Program-made: the position numbers and the translations under genes | The notes under the pieces: generated by a model | Databases searched by the model: none | The model's input: only the letters and a program-made list of their open reading frames with translations | Told to the model about the DNA's origin: nothing | Part shown: positions 37,747-46,861 of the stretch, one piece after another | How the letters are laid out: every line of letters starts with the position of its first letter | How positions within the stretch are numbered: position 1 is the stretch's first letter | Assembly (NCBI RefSeq): GCF_003314435.2 | Contig: NZ_QNVY02000002.1 | Coordinates: 62,001-126,000, forward strand | From: Flavobacterium petrolei | Lineage (GTDB): Bacteria; Bacteroidota; Bacteroidia; Flavobacteriales; Flavobacteriaceae | Direction of reading: 5' to 3' | DNA length: 64,000 nucleotides

Positions 37747-38794
37747 ATTGACCAATAATATTCAAATACCGTTCTAAACTTTCTTTTTCTATTTGAGCAA
37801 TGAATAATAAAAAATCTTCTTTATTATTTTTAGTTTGTGCAGTTTCCAGCGATTGATAATAGCGCATTCTATTTTCATAATCTCCTTTGATATTTGCAAT
37901 AATGTAGCCATGTTGCAGCAAAACTAAGTTCATTACCAAACGTGAAGTTCTTCCGTTTCCATCAATAAATGGGTGAATTGTGACTAAACGTTCGTGCATT
38001 TCTGCAGCTAAAACTATTGGATGAAGACTTGATTTATTGGTTTCATACCAAATAAAAAAGTCTTCCATTTCCTTAGCGATTAAAAAAGGTTGCGGAGGCA
38101 TGTGACTGCTCCCTTGAATCATTACTTGAACTTTTCTATAGCGGCCGGCATCTTCAGGTTGAATTCCTCTCAAAATAAGATTGTGTATAGACAGTACTTC
38201 GCTTTCATTTAGGGAACTATTTCTTTGCATTAAATCTTTGATATAAGCAATTGCCTCCTGATGATTAATCACTTCAAGATGTTCTCGCATGCTTTTTCCG
38301 GAAATCGTTAAACCTTCATTGATAACCAAATCAGTTTCACGTAAAGTCATTGTATTGCCTTCAATACGGTTACTTTCAAAAGTATATTCCAGCTCTAAAG
38401 CTTGCGCAACGCGATAGCTATCAAATTGACGAAATCCATCCAGTTTTGTCTTTAAAGCGTCTATTTCATCTAAAATTTTTTGAAGCGTAATAGATAATTT
38501 TTTCTTTGAAGGTTTACTTAGATATCGAATTTCTTGCTCCGCAACTAATAATGCCTTTAAAGCAAACTCATCCTGACCAATTTCATAAAGAATTTTTTCT
38601 TTAAGCCAGACGACCATGATTGTTTCTAAATCTATTTCTAGTAGAGATGCTAATTTTATAACTTGATCTCTTGTTGGTTTTCTGGTTCCACTTTCAAACT
38701 TACTAATTAGGGCTTGATCAATTCGTAAAAGTTGTGCCACTTCTCTAGTTTTGAGTCCCTTTTGTTCTCTTGCATTTTTGAGTAGTGTTTTCAT
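37745..38794 (-). CDS. Fic-family protein with N-terminal HTH domain
   Basis: Predicted AMP-transferase (or related nucleotide/phosphate transferase) of 349 residues. An XRE-type helix-turn-helix fills residues 8-55 (KGLKTREVAQLL, LISKFESGTRKPT). A linker follows, then the self-inhibiting helix motif SNRIEGN at 141-147, which fits [S/T]xxxE[G/N], placed before the Fic core (class II). The catalytic motif HPFIDGNGRTSR is complete at 274-285. Fic enzymes modify target proteins; here the HTH suggests self-regulation or a DNA-linked target. No antitoxin gene is adjacent, in keeping with built-in inhibition. Confidence 0.92.
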   Translation of the reverse strand: MKTLLKNAREQKGLKTREVAQLLRIDQALISKFESGTRKPTRDQVIKLASLLEIDLETIMVVWLKEKILYEIGQDEFALKALLVAEQEIRYLSKPSKKKLSITLQKILDEIDALKTKLDGFRQFDSYRVAQALELEYTFESNRIEGNTMTLRETDLVINEGLTISGKSMREHLEVINHQEAIAYIKDLMQRNSSLNESEVLSIHNLILRGIQPEDAGRYRKVQVMIQGSSHMPPQPFLIAKEMEDFFIWYETNKSSLHPIVLAAEMHERLVTIHPFIDGNGRTSRLVMNLVLLQHGYIIANIKGDYENRMRYYQSLETAQTKNNKEDFLLFIAQIEKESLERYLNIIGQ

Positions 38795-38874
38795 TTTGAA
38801 AATGTTTTAAATTGTCTTGACAAATTTAGTCATTTTTTTTAACTAAAAATATTTTTCTCCAATTTTCATTTAAT

Positions 38875-39327
38875 TTAAAATGATTTTTTGATTCGGTCTA
38901 AGTCACGTTTTGTGTCTTGTTCCTTAAGAGATTCGCGTTTGTCATAGGTTTTCTTTCCTTTACAAAGGCCTATTTGTAGTTTAGCCAATCCTTTTTCATT
39001 GGTAAAAAGCTTCAAAGGAACTATGGTAAGACCTTTGGCTTGAACACTTTTTAGTAAACCTTTTAATTCTTTTTTCTTCAAAAGTAATTTACGTTCGCTT
39101 CTTGCTTTGTGGTTGAATTGATTTCCAAAAGTGTATTCTTCAATATAAGTATTTATCGCAAAAAGTTCATTATTACTAAATTCACAAAAACTCTCCGTTA
39201 TATTTGCTTTTCCTAATCGAATAGATTTGATTTCGGTACCAGCCAAAACAATTCCAGCATTGAATGTTTCGATTATTTCATAGTCGAATTTGGCTCTCTT
39301 ATTGAATATGTTTATTGTTTTTAGCAT
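38875..39327 (-). CDS. smpB: SsrA-binding protein SmpB
   Basis: tmRNA partner in rescue of stalled ribosomes; 150 residues. The start is placed at the ATG at 39325-39327 (MLKTINIFNKRAKFDYEI) instead of a TTG three codons earlier. Family marks are FNAGIVLAGTEIKSIRLGKANI, NHKARSERKLLLKK, GLTIVPLKLF and the basic end KKTYDKRESLKEQDTKRDLDR. The ssrA RNA itself is not seen in the window. A TACATTTG box lies 9 bases before the start on the minus strand. Confidence 0.96.
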   Translation of the reverse strand: MLKTINIFNKRAKFDYEIIETFNAGIVLAGTEIKSIRLGKANITESFCEFSNNELFAINTYIEEYTFGNQFNHKARSERKLLLKKKELKGLLKSVQAKGLTIVPLKLFTNEKGLAKLQIGLCKGKKTYDKRESLKEQDTKRDLDRIKKSF

Positions 39328-39472
39328 AGATTGCAAATGTATAATAAAATTGAAAATTTATGTAATAATAAGCCCTAAAATAAGTGTTAATAATTTTCAA
39401 ACTATGATTTATATCAGTTAATAATGAAAGCCTCAAGCTTAAATTTGTTTAACAATTTAAACCAAAGTTAAA

Positions 39473-40156
39473 ATGAAAAAAATTATCTTAGCCTTTATGG
39501 CAGTGTCCTTTTTGACATTAAATGCGCAAACCAAAGAGCAAAGTAACACACAAGATTTCAAAAAATGGCAAGCCCGTGTTAGAGGTATTGCTGTTATTCC
39601 TTATGAAAGTGCCAAAATTGGAATTATTGGTGGTGATGTGTCTCTTTCTAATACATTTGTTCCAGAATTAGACTTTACATATTTTTTTACAAAGCATTTC
39701 GCAGCCGAATTAATTTTGGCTACTACCAAGCACGACGTTAACACTGTAGGCTCCGATATTTCTGCAATTGGAGGACCAACTAATGTCAATATAGATTTAG
39801 GAAATGTTTGGTTATTGCCTCCAACTTTGACTTTACAATATCATTTTACACCTTTCGAAGAAAAAGTGTTCAAACCTTATGTTGGTGCTGGTGTCAACTA
39901 TACTATTTTTTACAATGTTGAGGATGGCAATACGGTTAAGAATGTTAGTTATAAAAACAATGTCGGTTATGCTTTCCAAGTAGGTTTTGATTTAATGTTA
40001 AACGACACGTTTTTTATCAATGTTGATGCTAAAAAACTATTTCTGAAAACCGATGTAACCGTAGATGCTTCAAACTTAGCAGTAGGACTGAGTATTCCTG
40101 CGGATGTTACTATAAACCCATTAATTTTGGGAATGGGATTTGGTATGAAATTTTAA
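39473..40156 (+). CDS. OmpW-family outer-membrane protein
   Basis: Predicted eight-stranded outer-membrane beta-barrel of 227 residues with signal peptide MKKIILAFMAVSFLTLNAQ. The mature part begins with WQARVRGIAVIPYES, typical of OmpW, then alternating strands such as FVPELDFTYFFTKHFAAELI, LPPTLTLQYHF and KPYVGAGVNYTIFY, and ends in a barrel-type Phe (GMGFGMKF). OmpW proteins form narrow channels for small hydrophobic compounds. It is monocistronic, with a strong terminator after it. TAAATTTG at about 39442 may be the -7 box. Confidence 0.92.
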   Translation: MKKIILAFMAVSFLTLNAQTKEQSNTQDFKKWQARVRGIAVIPYESAKIGIIGGDVSLSNTFVPELDFTYFFTKHFAAELILATTKHDVNTVGSDISAIGGPTNVNIDLGNVWLLPPTLTLQYHFTPFEEKVFKPYVGAGVNYTIFYNVEDGNTVKNVSYKNNVGYAFQVGFDLMLNDTFFINVDAKKLFLKTDVTVDASNLAVGLSIPADVTINPLILGMGFGMKF

Positions 40157-40182
40157 AATAGCAGTCAAATCTGCATTAATAC

Positions 40183-40216
40183 AAAAAGTCACTATCATTA
40201 GATAGTGACTTTTTTT
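40183..40216. terminator. Two-way terminator between ompW-like and histidine phosphatase genes
   Basis: Fourteen-base perfect stem (AAAAAGTCACTATC / GATAGTGACTTTTT) with a 4-base loop between convergent genes. Confidence 0.92.
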
Positions 40217-40240
40217 ATGATTTTTTTAGTATCGGAACAT

Positions 40241-40726
40241 TTACTCTAATTTCAATGATTGGTAGGAAAAGGTATTATCAACTAAAGTAACTATGTAAAG
40301 ATTTCCAAAAGTTGCATCTTCAATATCAGAAAATAAGTTCTGATTAATAATATCATTCACAAATTTTGGTGTGGTATTACTATGTCCCACAATCAAAACT
40401 TTTTTCCCTAATGTTTCTTTCTTGAAAGAACCAATATTTATTGTTTTGGGATTATACAATTTAATCTCAATTTTCTTTGTTGTCGCGGTTGGAGTTGCAG
40501 TTTGAATGGTTCTTTTGTAATCCGTTGAGTAAATTTCATTAAAACTAATCTCCGAAAATATTTTGTTCCAAAGTTCCGCTCTTTTCAAACCTTTTTCAGA
40601 TAAATCTGGATTTTGAGAACTATCAACTTTCTCCGCATGGCGAATGAAGTAATAGGTTGTGGTTTTGCTTTGCCCTAAACTTATATTTAAAAATATAAGC
40701 GCAAGTAATAAGAGAATTTTTTTCAT
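40241..40726 (-). CDS. Exported histidine phosphatase family protein
   Basis: Phosphatase of the phosphoglycerate mutase/SixA superfamily, 161 residues with signal peptide MKKILLLLALIFLNISLGQ. The catalytic RHG motif appears as YFIRHAEKVDSSQNPDLSEKG, with the phospho-acceptor His; RHA instead of RHG is common in this branch. The second His is in VLIVGHSNTTPKFV. The short form without cap fits SixA-like or periplasmic phosphatases; the substrate is unknown. It is divergent from the VF530 gene. Confidence 0.9.
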   Translation of the reverse strand: MKKILLLLALIFLNISLGQSKTTTYYFIRHAEKVDSSQNPDLSEKGLKRAELWNKIFSEISFNEIYSTDYKRTIQTATPTATTKKIEIKLYNPKTINIGSFKKETLGKKVLIVGHSNTTPKFVNDIINQNLFSDIEDATFGNLYIVTLVDNTFSYQSLKLE

Positions 40727-40775
40727 TTGAATGAATTTAAAAAATTAGTATTTACCGATTTTATATATTTGCAAA

Positions 40776-41006
40776 ATGGAAAATTTAAAATCGAAAGATC
40801 CGCTTCACGGAATCACACTTCAAAAAATAGTAGAAAAATTAGTAGATCATTACGGATTTGATACTTTAAGTGAACTCATTAAAGTGAAATGTTTTACAGA
40901 TAACCCAAGTATAAAATCCAGTTTGACTTTTTTACGAAAAACGGATTGGGCAAGAAAGGAAGTAGAAGATTTGTATATAAAATCATTACCTAAATTTCTA
41001 AAATAA
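40776..41006 (+). CDS. VF530 family (DUF2132) small DNA-binding-like protein
   Basis: Soluble protein of 76 residues. The sequence KDPLHGITLQKIVEKLVDHYGFDTLSE and the end FLRKTDWARKEVEDLYI match the VF530/DUF2132 family, whose structure (from Vibrio fischeri) suggested DNA binding. The function remains unproven. A TATATTTG box lies directly before the start. The stop codon is 4 bases from the stop of the convergent DUF3575-like gene, with no hairpin between them, so the transcripts may overlap. Confidence 0.88.
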   Translation: MENLKSKDPLHGITLQKIVEKLVDHYGFDTLSELIKVKCFTDNPSIKSSLTFLRKTDWARKEVEDLYIKSLPKFLK

Positions 41007-41009
41007 ACG

Positions 41010-41561
41010 TTAGTTTAATTTGTAAGAAACCATTACGCCTCCGCGATATGGAAACCATTCGCCGCTTTTATTGTAGTTTTTTGCTTTTTCGTAACGTTCT
41101 CCGGTCGTTAAATCATAACCTTTGTAAAATCCTTGATGCCAACCGCCACCTAAGAAACAGTCCAGCATGAATTTATCATTGAGTTTAACTTGGTAACCTA
41201 TGGTTGAACCTATAAAATAACCCACTCCTTTTTCATACGAATTAGTATTTATATAATTCCATTTTTGGAAATTAAATATACTTGCACCAATATGTGCTCC
41301 AGCATAAAAACCATTGTATTTTTCTTTAAAATGATAGCGGTATTCTGGCGTAAAAGTGTAAAATTCTCTCGGTTTACCGTTTACTGATTTCCAAAAAGAA
41401 GCTAAAGCATCAAAATGTAAAGTTGATTTTTCTCCAATACTGGTTTCAATACCGACATTAGGAATGGTAAAAATTGTGGTCATCGCATTTACTTTTACAT
41501 AAGTTTGACTTGGGGAATGAATGGAAAAGAAAAGGAAAGTAACAATAAATATTTTTTTCAT
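41010..41561 (-). CDS. DUF3575-like outer-membrane protein
   Basis: Predicted small beta-barrel of 183 residues. The start is placed at the ATG at 41559-41561 so that a clean signal peptide results (MKKIFIVTFLFFSIHSPSQ). The pattern of alternating strands (IFTIPNVGIETSIGEKSTLHFDALASFW, FTPEYRYHF, FYAGAHIGASIF, YFIGSTIGYQVKL, LDCFLGGGWHQGFYKGY) and the VSYKL ending match DUF3575 proteins of Bacteroidetes. Function unknown. Confidence 0.75.
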   Translation of the reverse strand: MKKIFIVTFLFFSIHSPSQTYVKVNAMTTIFTIPNVGIETSIGEKSTLHFDALASFWKSVNGKPREFYTFTPEYRYHFKEKYNGFYAGAHIGASIFNFQKWNYINTNSYEKGVGYFIGSTIGYQVKLNDKFMLDCFLGGGWHQGFYKGYDLTTGERYEKAKNYNKSGEWFPYRGGVMVSYKLN

Positions 41562-41701
41562 AAAATAATAGTTGCGAACTGCTTTTTGCGCACAGAACGT
41601 AGTTTTCGGAGACAAATATAGATAGAATTGATTTGTAAAATTCTGGTTTTTATTTTTAATGTTTTAAAAAGAAACAGGAAAAAACGCATTTATAAAAGAC
41701 A

Positions 41702-42250
41702 CTATTTGTTCAAAATAGAATAAATCACTGTATCCAGAAATCGCCCTTCATAAAATTCATATTCTTTTAAATGTGCTTCTTTTACAAACCCATTTTTTTC
41801 TAAAACTTTCGCTGACGCATGGTTTTTCGGGTCAATTATTGCTTCTAATGAATTTAATTTCATTACCTGAAATCCATACTTTACAGCTTCTTTCACCGCT
41901 TCGGAAACAATTCCTTTTCCATGATATTCCGGAAGTAACATATAACCTAATTCGGCGCGATAATTTTCAGGTTTTATTCTGTAATGACCAATTACTCCAA
42001 TAAGTTTTGGGTTATCTTTCAACGTAATTGCCCAATTGATACCTTCGTTGCTATCAATTTTACTATCAATCATTGCTATATGTTCCAAGGCGTCTTCATC
42101 TGTTTTTACTAAAGGTCTTGGGATATATTTCATCGTTTCCGGATTGGATCGCAACGCAAAAATCTCGTTTATATCGTTAGCATCTACTCTTCTTAAAAGC
42201 AAGCGTTCGGTTTCTAAATTGGGAAATGGACTGAAATTTATAGTTAACAT
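41702..42250 (-). CDS. GNAT-family N-acetyltransferase (RimJ/RimL type)
   Basis: Acetyl-CoA-dependent acetyltransferase of 182 residues. The start PNLETERLLLRRVDANDI is typical of the RimJ/RimL/YdaF group. The acetyl-CoA binding region is LPEYHGKGIVSEAVKEAVKYGF (motif A, Q/RxxGxG/A form), and the later LEAIIDPKNHASAKVLEKNGFVKE holds the conserved Asn-Ser-Lys segment. The target (a protein N-terminus or small molecule) is unknown. It is followed after 15 bases (upstream on the strand) by the aldose-epimerase gene, probably one operon. Confidence 0.92.
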   Translation of the reverse strand: MLTINFSPFPNLETERLLLRRVDANDINEIFALRSNPETMKYIPRPLVKTDEDALEHIAMIDSKIDSNEGINWAITLKDNPKLIGVIGHYRIKPENYRAELGYMLLPEYHGKGIVSEAVKEAVKYGFQVMKLNSLEAIIDPKNHASAKVLEKNGFVKEAHLKEYEFYEGRFLDTVIYSILNK

Positions 42251-42265
42251 GTTTACATTTTTTAA

Positions 42266-43117
42266 TTAAAGGATTTCAATACTGAATTCTGAATGGAAAG
42301 TTTCATTGGATTCTAAAATTTGAATACCTTCTTTTTCAAATAGATATCCAGAATTTTCATTGGTATCCGAATAACCAAACCAAGGTTCAATACAAAGAAA
42401 AGGCGCATTCATTTTTGTCCAAATTCCTAAACTTGGAAAACCCTCAAAATGTACTGTCAAAATTGGATTTCCATTTTCTGAAATAGTCAATGATTTTGAT
42501 TGTAATGTTTTGAATATCAAAGCGTCATTTTCGAACAATTCATAGGTCAACGGAATCTTTTTATTAGTAACGTCTAACTTCTTAGTTTTATGCGAAATTA
42601 AATCATTATCTAAAAGATAATAGTCCAAAGATTCTTCTTTTTCGAAAACAATAGCGTAATTTTCGAATTGATTTGGCAAAGCAAAAGCAGGATGTGCTCC
42701 AATAGAAAACGGCATGGTATCTTTCCCTTTGTTAGTTACTTTATAGGCAATGGATAAATGGTTTTCCTCTAATGTATAAATCAGATGCAATTCAAATATA
42801 AAAGGATACACTTTTAAAGTTTCTTCAGAAGATTGTATCGAGAAAGTAGCACTATTTTCTGTAGCATGAATCAATTCAAAGAGCATTTCTCTGGCAAATC
42901 CGTGTCGTGATAAATGATATTCTATTTCATTATGATAAAAGGAATTATCTTTTAAAGTTCCAACAATTGGGAACAAAATAGGAGAGTGCTTGCCCCAAAA
43001 TTCCGGATTTCCTTCCCATATGTATTCTCTATTTTGATTTGTTTTTAAGGAAATTAATTCAGCGCCAAAATGTTTAATTTCTGCAGAAAGATTCCCGTGT
43101 TTTATCGTAGTTGTCAA
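42266..43117 (-). CDS. Aldose 1-epimerase family protein
   Basis: Galactose-mutarotase-like protein of 283 residues. The first segments (NLSAEIKHFGAELISLKT, EYIWEGNPEFWGKHSPILFPIVG) and the central SIGAHPAFALP, with its His, resemble the LacX/YeaD-like branch of aldose epimerases. The catalytic Glu is probably in LCIEPWFGYSD. The exact sugar is unknown. It shares a strand and short spacing with the GNAT gene. Confidence 0.9.
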   Translation of the reverse strand: MTTTIKHGNLSAEIKHFGAELISLKTNQNREYIWEGNPEFWGKHSPILFPIVGTLKDNSFYHNEIEYHLSRHGFAREMLFELIHATENSATFSIQSSEETLKVYPFIFELHLIYTLEENHLSIAYKVTNKGKDTMPFSIGAHPAFALPNQFENYAIVFEKEESLDYYLLDNDLISHKTKKLDVTNKKIPLTYELFENDALIFKTLQSKSLTISENGNPILTVHFEGFPSLGIWTKMNAPFLCIEPWFGYSDTNENSGYLFEKEGIQILESNETFHSEFSIEIL

Positions 43118-43290
43118 AATTATCTTTCGGATTAATTTAATAATAGGTTTGTGGCGTAAATATATTTTATAATTTTTAAATCTAATTCAATTTAAGCTGC
43201 TTATTATTTATTTAAAGTGGAATCATTTTTATGTCAATACCTCAAAAATCTCTTTTTTTTTCATTAATTTGTGATATAAATCATAAGAAA

Positions 43291-45558
43291 ATGAAAAACA
43301 TTCGCTTCGGAGTCATCTTACATCTGACTTTATTATTGGGAGTTACGGCCGTTTCGGCGCAACAAACCCCAACAAATGCATCCGGTAATGCAATTTCAAA
43401 ATACGATTATCATGATGCTTTTGCTCCACATTTTTACTCAAAAAACGGAACAAGTACGCGATCTGCAAGTGGTCAGCCAGGAGCTGAATATTGGCAAAAC
43501 AGTGCTGATTATAAATTAACGGCAAAACTGGATGATAAAAACAACGAAATTTCAGGTACAGGAATCATTACATACACTAATAATAGCCCAGATAAATTGG
43601 CTTTTGTTTGGATGAACTTAGACCAGAATTTATTCAAAGCAGATTCTCGTGGAAATGCAGTTGTGCCTTTGACAGGAAGTAGAAATGGGGCTCAAGGCCA
43701 AATTTTTGATGGTGGTCATAAAATCAAATCGGTGAAAGTTATCACAACTGTAAAAGGAGTTGCTTCTGAAGCCACTGCAAAATATGTAATTACTGATACT
43801 AGAATGCAGGTCTTTCTTCCACAGGGATTAAATCCAAAAGGTGGTTCTGTTAAAATAAAAATCGACTTTTCTTTTATAGCACCATTTGAAGGATCAGACA
43901 GAATGGGAGTTTTAGAAACTAAAAATGGTAAGATTTTCACAATAGCGCAATGGTATCCGCGCATGTGTGTGTATGATGATGTACGTGGTTGGAATACGAA
44001 CCCTTACCTAGGAGCATCGGAATTTTACTTAGAATATGGTGAATTTGATGTGAGTATTACAGCGCCAGCGAATCATATTGTAGTTGCATCAGGCGAATTA
44101 CTAAATCCTACAGCGGTGTATTCAACTGTGGAGCAAAGTAGATTGGCACAAGCAAAACAAAGTGATAAAACGGTTTTTATCCGTACTGCTGCCGAAGTTG
44201 AAAATTCATCAAAAATTGTTTCAGCAACTACTAAAACATGGAATTATAAAATTAAAAATGCTCGTGATTTTTCTTGGTCATCATCAGCGGCTTTTATTTT
44301 AGACGCAGCAAAAATCAATTTGCCAAGCGGAAAGAAATCATTGGCAGTTTCCGTTTATCCAGTTGAAAGTGCAGGTGACGCAGCTTGGGGACGTTCAACA
44401 GAATATACTAAAGCTTCTATAGAAAATTATTCTAAAAGATGGTTAGAATATCCGTATCCAGCCGCTACAAATGTTGCCGGAAATGAAGGCGGAATGGAAT
44501 ATCCAGGAATTGTTTTTTGCAGTTGGGAATCTAAAGGCGAGGATTTATGGGGCGTTACAGATCATGAATTTGGACACATTTGGTTTCCTATGATTGTTGG
44601 TTCAAACGAGAGAATGTTTGCTTGGATGGATGAAGGTTTTAATACTTTTATTAATTCATTGAGTTCTGTAGATTTTAATAATGGCGAATACAAAGAAAAG
44701 CCGGTTGATATGCATCAAAGAGCTGAAGTGTATACAAGTCCGAATCTTGAAACCATAATGAGTTCTCCGGATAACATGAAAGAATCAAATATTGGTCTTT
44801 TAGCGTATTCAAAACCAAGTTCAGGATTAGTGATTTTGAGAGAACAAGTTCTAGGACCAGAGCGTTTTGATTTAGCTTTGAAAACTTATATAGAACGTTG
44901 GGCTTACAAACATCCGCAACCGGACGATTTTTTTAGAACAATTGAAAACGTTGCAGGAGAAGATTTGAGTTGGTTTTGGAGAGGTTGGTTCCAAAATAAT
45001 TGGCGTTTAGACCAAGGAATTAATTCGATAAAATACGTTAAAAACGACCCTAAACAAGGTGTTGTAATCTCGATTGAAAACTTCGAAAAAATGGCAATGC
45101 CAGTTAGTTTAGATGTAAAAACTAAAAGCGGAAAACTAACGCGTGTGAAATTGCCGGTTGAAGTTTGGCAAAGAAACAAAGCGTGGTCTTTCAAACACAA
45201 TTCTACAGAAGAAATTGAGAGCATTACACTAGATCCGGATCATGTTTTACCAGATACTAATACAGCAAACAATTCTTGGGCAGCAGACAAAGGTTTGATT
45301 GAAAAAGATGTAATTCTGGATGGTTATTTGGGAACTTTTTCAACAAAAATGGCACCCCTGAAAATTACTTTTTCAGAGAAAAATGGCGCGCTAAATGTTT
45401 TGATAACAAAATATCCAAGTTTCACGGTGGAACCAACTGGAAAAAATAGTTTTGAATCGAAACAAGCAGGACTTAAATTTGAATTTAATGACAATTTAAA
45501 CGGATTTGATATGACAGTTCCTGAAGGACAAAAAATACCGTTTACAAGAGATAAGTAG
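43291..45558 (+). CDS. M1-family metallopeptidase, exported
   Basis: Zinc aminopeptidase-like enzyme of 755 residues. The start is placed at the ATG at 43291 (signal [24 protein letters not shown]); a longer in-frame start adds 20 residues with no purpose. The zinc site is [16 protein letters not shown] with the third ligand Glu in [23 protein letters not shown] serves as the GxMEN-like substrate motif. The N-terminal domain ([23 protein letters not shown]) is the usual beta fold. It likely trims peptides in the periplasm or at the surface. No T9SS sorting domain is seen at the C-terminus. A terminator follows. Confidence 0.93.
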   Translation: MKNIRFGVILHLTLLLGVTAVSAQQTPTNASGNAISKYDYHDAFAPHFYSKNGTSTRSASGQPGAEYWQNSADYKLTAKLDDKNNEISGTGIITYTNNSPDKLAFVWMNLDQNLFKADSRGNAVVPLTGSRNGAQGQIFDGGHKIKSVKVITTVKGVASEATAKYVITDTRMQVFLPQGLNPKGGSVKIKIDFSFIAPFEGSDRMGVLETKNGKIFTIAQWYPRMCVYDDVRGWNTNPYLGASEFYLEYGEFDVSITAPANHIVVASGELLNPTAVYSTVEQSRLAQAKQSDKTVFIRTAAEVENSSKIVSATTKTWNYKIKNARDFSWSSSAAFILDAAKINLPSGKKSLAVSVYPVESAGDAAWGRSTEYTKASIENYSKRWLEYPYPAATNVAGNEGGMEYPGIVFCSWESKGEDLWGVTDHEFGHIWFPMIVGSNERMFAWMDEGFNTFINSLSSVDFNNGEYKEKPVDMHQRAEVYTSPNLETIMSSPDNMKESNIGLLAYSKPSSGLVILREQVLGPERFDLALKTYIERWAYKHPQPDDFFRTIENVAGEDLSWFWRGWFQNNWRLDQGINSIKYVKNDPKQGVVISIENFEKMAMPVSLDVKTKSGKLTRVKLPVEVWQRNKAWSFKHNSTEEIESITLDPDHVLPDTNTANNSWAADKGLIEKDVILDGYLGTFSTKMAPLKITFSEKNGALNVLITKYPSFTVEPTGKNSFESKQAGLKFEFNDNLNGFDMTVPEGQKIPFTRDK

Positions 45559-45574
45559 TATTTAGACATTAAAT

Positions 45575-45615
45575 AAAAAAGACTTGTAGCAATTAATGTT
45601 ACAAGTCTTTTTTTA
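45575..45615. terminator. Two-way terminator between M1 peptidase and aguA
   Basis: Fourteen-base perfect stem (AAAAAAGACTTGTA / TACAAGTCTTTTTT) and T run between convergent genes. Confidence 0.9.
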
Positions 45616-45636
45616 TATAATCAATTTTTTCTAAAG

Positions 45637-46677
45637 TTACTCTGGAATTTGCTGGCTAAGGCAATGCAATGTTCCAAAACCCCAAATAAAATCAGTAGCG
45701 CTTATCCCAATGATTTCTCTATCTGGAAAACATTCTGCAAGTATATTCAATGCTTTTCGGTCATTACTGTCGTTAAAAGTAGGAACCAAAACGCAATTGT
45801 TCAAAATAAGGAAATTGGCATAACTCGCCGGAAGTCTCAAGCCATCAAATTCCAAACGTTTTGGCATTGGTAAAACCACAATTACAGGTGATTTTCCATT
45901 TTCCAGTTTGGCGTTTTGCAAGCGTTTCAAGTTGTCTTGTAACGGTTTATAGTTATTGTCCGTTGGATCTGTTTCTACAATGGTCACAATAGTATCTTCG
46001 TTTACAAATCGGCATAAATCATCAATATGACCGTGCGTATCGTCGCCTTCAATTCCGTCGCCTAGCCAAATCACATTTGTAATTCCTAGGTATTCCTTGA
46101 AAACGGCTTCATATTCTGCTTTAGTAAAATTTGGATTCCGAACCTGAATATCGGGATGCATCAAACATTCTTCTGAAGTCAATAAAGTTCCTCTTCCGTT
46201 AGTATCAATCGCACCGCCTTCTACAATTACCGGTTTTCCTTTATACATGACTTGAGTCACGGGAATATTCAGAAATTCGCCCACTTTCGCAGGAACAAAT
46301 TTGTCTAATTGAATGTTTTTATATTTGGCCCAGCCATTAAAATTAAAGTTCAAAGCTTCTCTTTCGGTTCCGTTTTTAACGATAATTGGACCCGAATCAC
46401 GCATCCAACTTCTATTGGTTTTATGAATGATATACGAAACGTTAGTCAGTTCAACATGAGCCGTTTCCAGTATCGTATTGACTTTTTCTTTTTGGTTTTC
46501 ATCGGCAACCACTAAAAATACAGTTTCGAAAGTGGCTACTTTTTTAATGAATTCGACAAAAGCCCATTGAACGGCTTCGTATTTTCCTGGCCAATCCTTA
46601 CCGTTGTGAGGAAAACACAGTAAAATCCCTTGTTGCTTTTCCCATTCGGCAGGGAATCTTCTATTATTTGCAGTCAT
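45637..46677 (-). CDS. aguA: Agmatine deiminase
   Basis: Converts agmatine to N-carbamoylputrescine; 346 residues. Family motifs are FPAEWEKQQGILLCFPH (N-terminus), SWMRDSGPIIV, the acidic and His segment GDDTHGHIDDLCRFV, and the catalytic Cys near the end in GTLHCLSQQIPE. These are shared with peptidyl-arginine deiminases of the Porphyromonas type, but the length and lack of a signal peptide favour agmatine deiminase. The next enzyme, AguB, is at 48468..49355. A TATATTTG box at 46703-46710 on the minus strand may be its -7 element. Confidence 0.93.
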   Translation of the reverse strand: MTANNRRFPAEWEKQQGILLCFPHNGKDWPGKYEAVQWAFVEFIKKVATFETVFLVVADENQKEKVNTILETAHVELTNVSYIIHKTNRSWMRDSGPIIVKNGTEREALNFNFNGWAKYKNIQLDKFVPAKVGEFLNIPVTQVMYKGKPVIVEGGAIDTNGRGTLLTSEECLMHPDIQVRNPNFTKAEYEAVFKEYLGITNVIWLGDGIEGDDTHGHIDDLCRFVNEDTIVTIVETDPTDNNYKPLQDNLKRLQNAKLENGKSPVIVVLPMPKRLEFDGLRLPASYANFLILNNCVLVPTFNDSNDRKALNILAECFPDREIIGISATDFIWGFGTLHCLSQQIPE

Positions 46678-46861
46678 ACAGCGTTTCTAATTTTAAAGAC
46701 TGCAAATATAAACATTCAGTAGGATTTTAAAATAGTTGGCAACCATTCATTTTGGACATTTCATAAATTTATAAGAATAGTTTTGGTAATGATTATATAA
46801 TATTGAGTTAATTCTTGTCGGGCTTCAGCTAGTTATTTTTGAAAAAATTAAAAATACAGTT

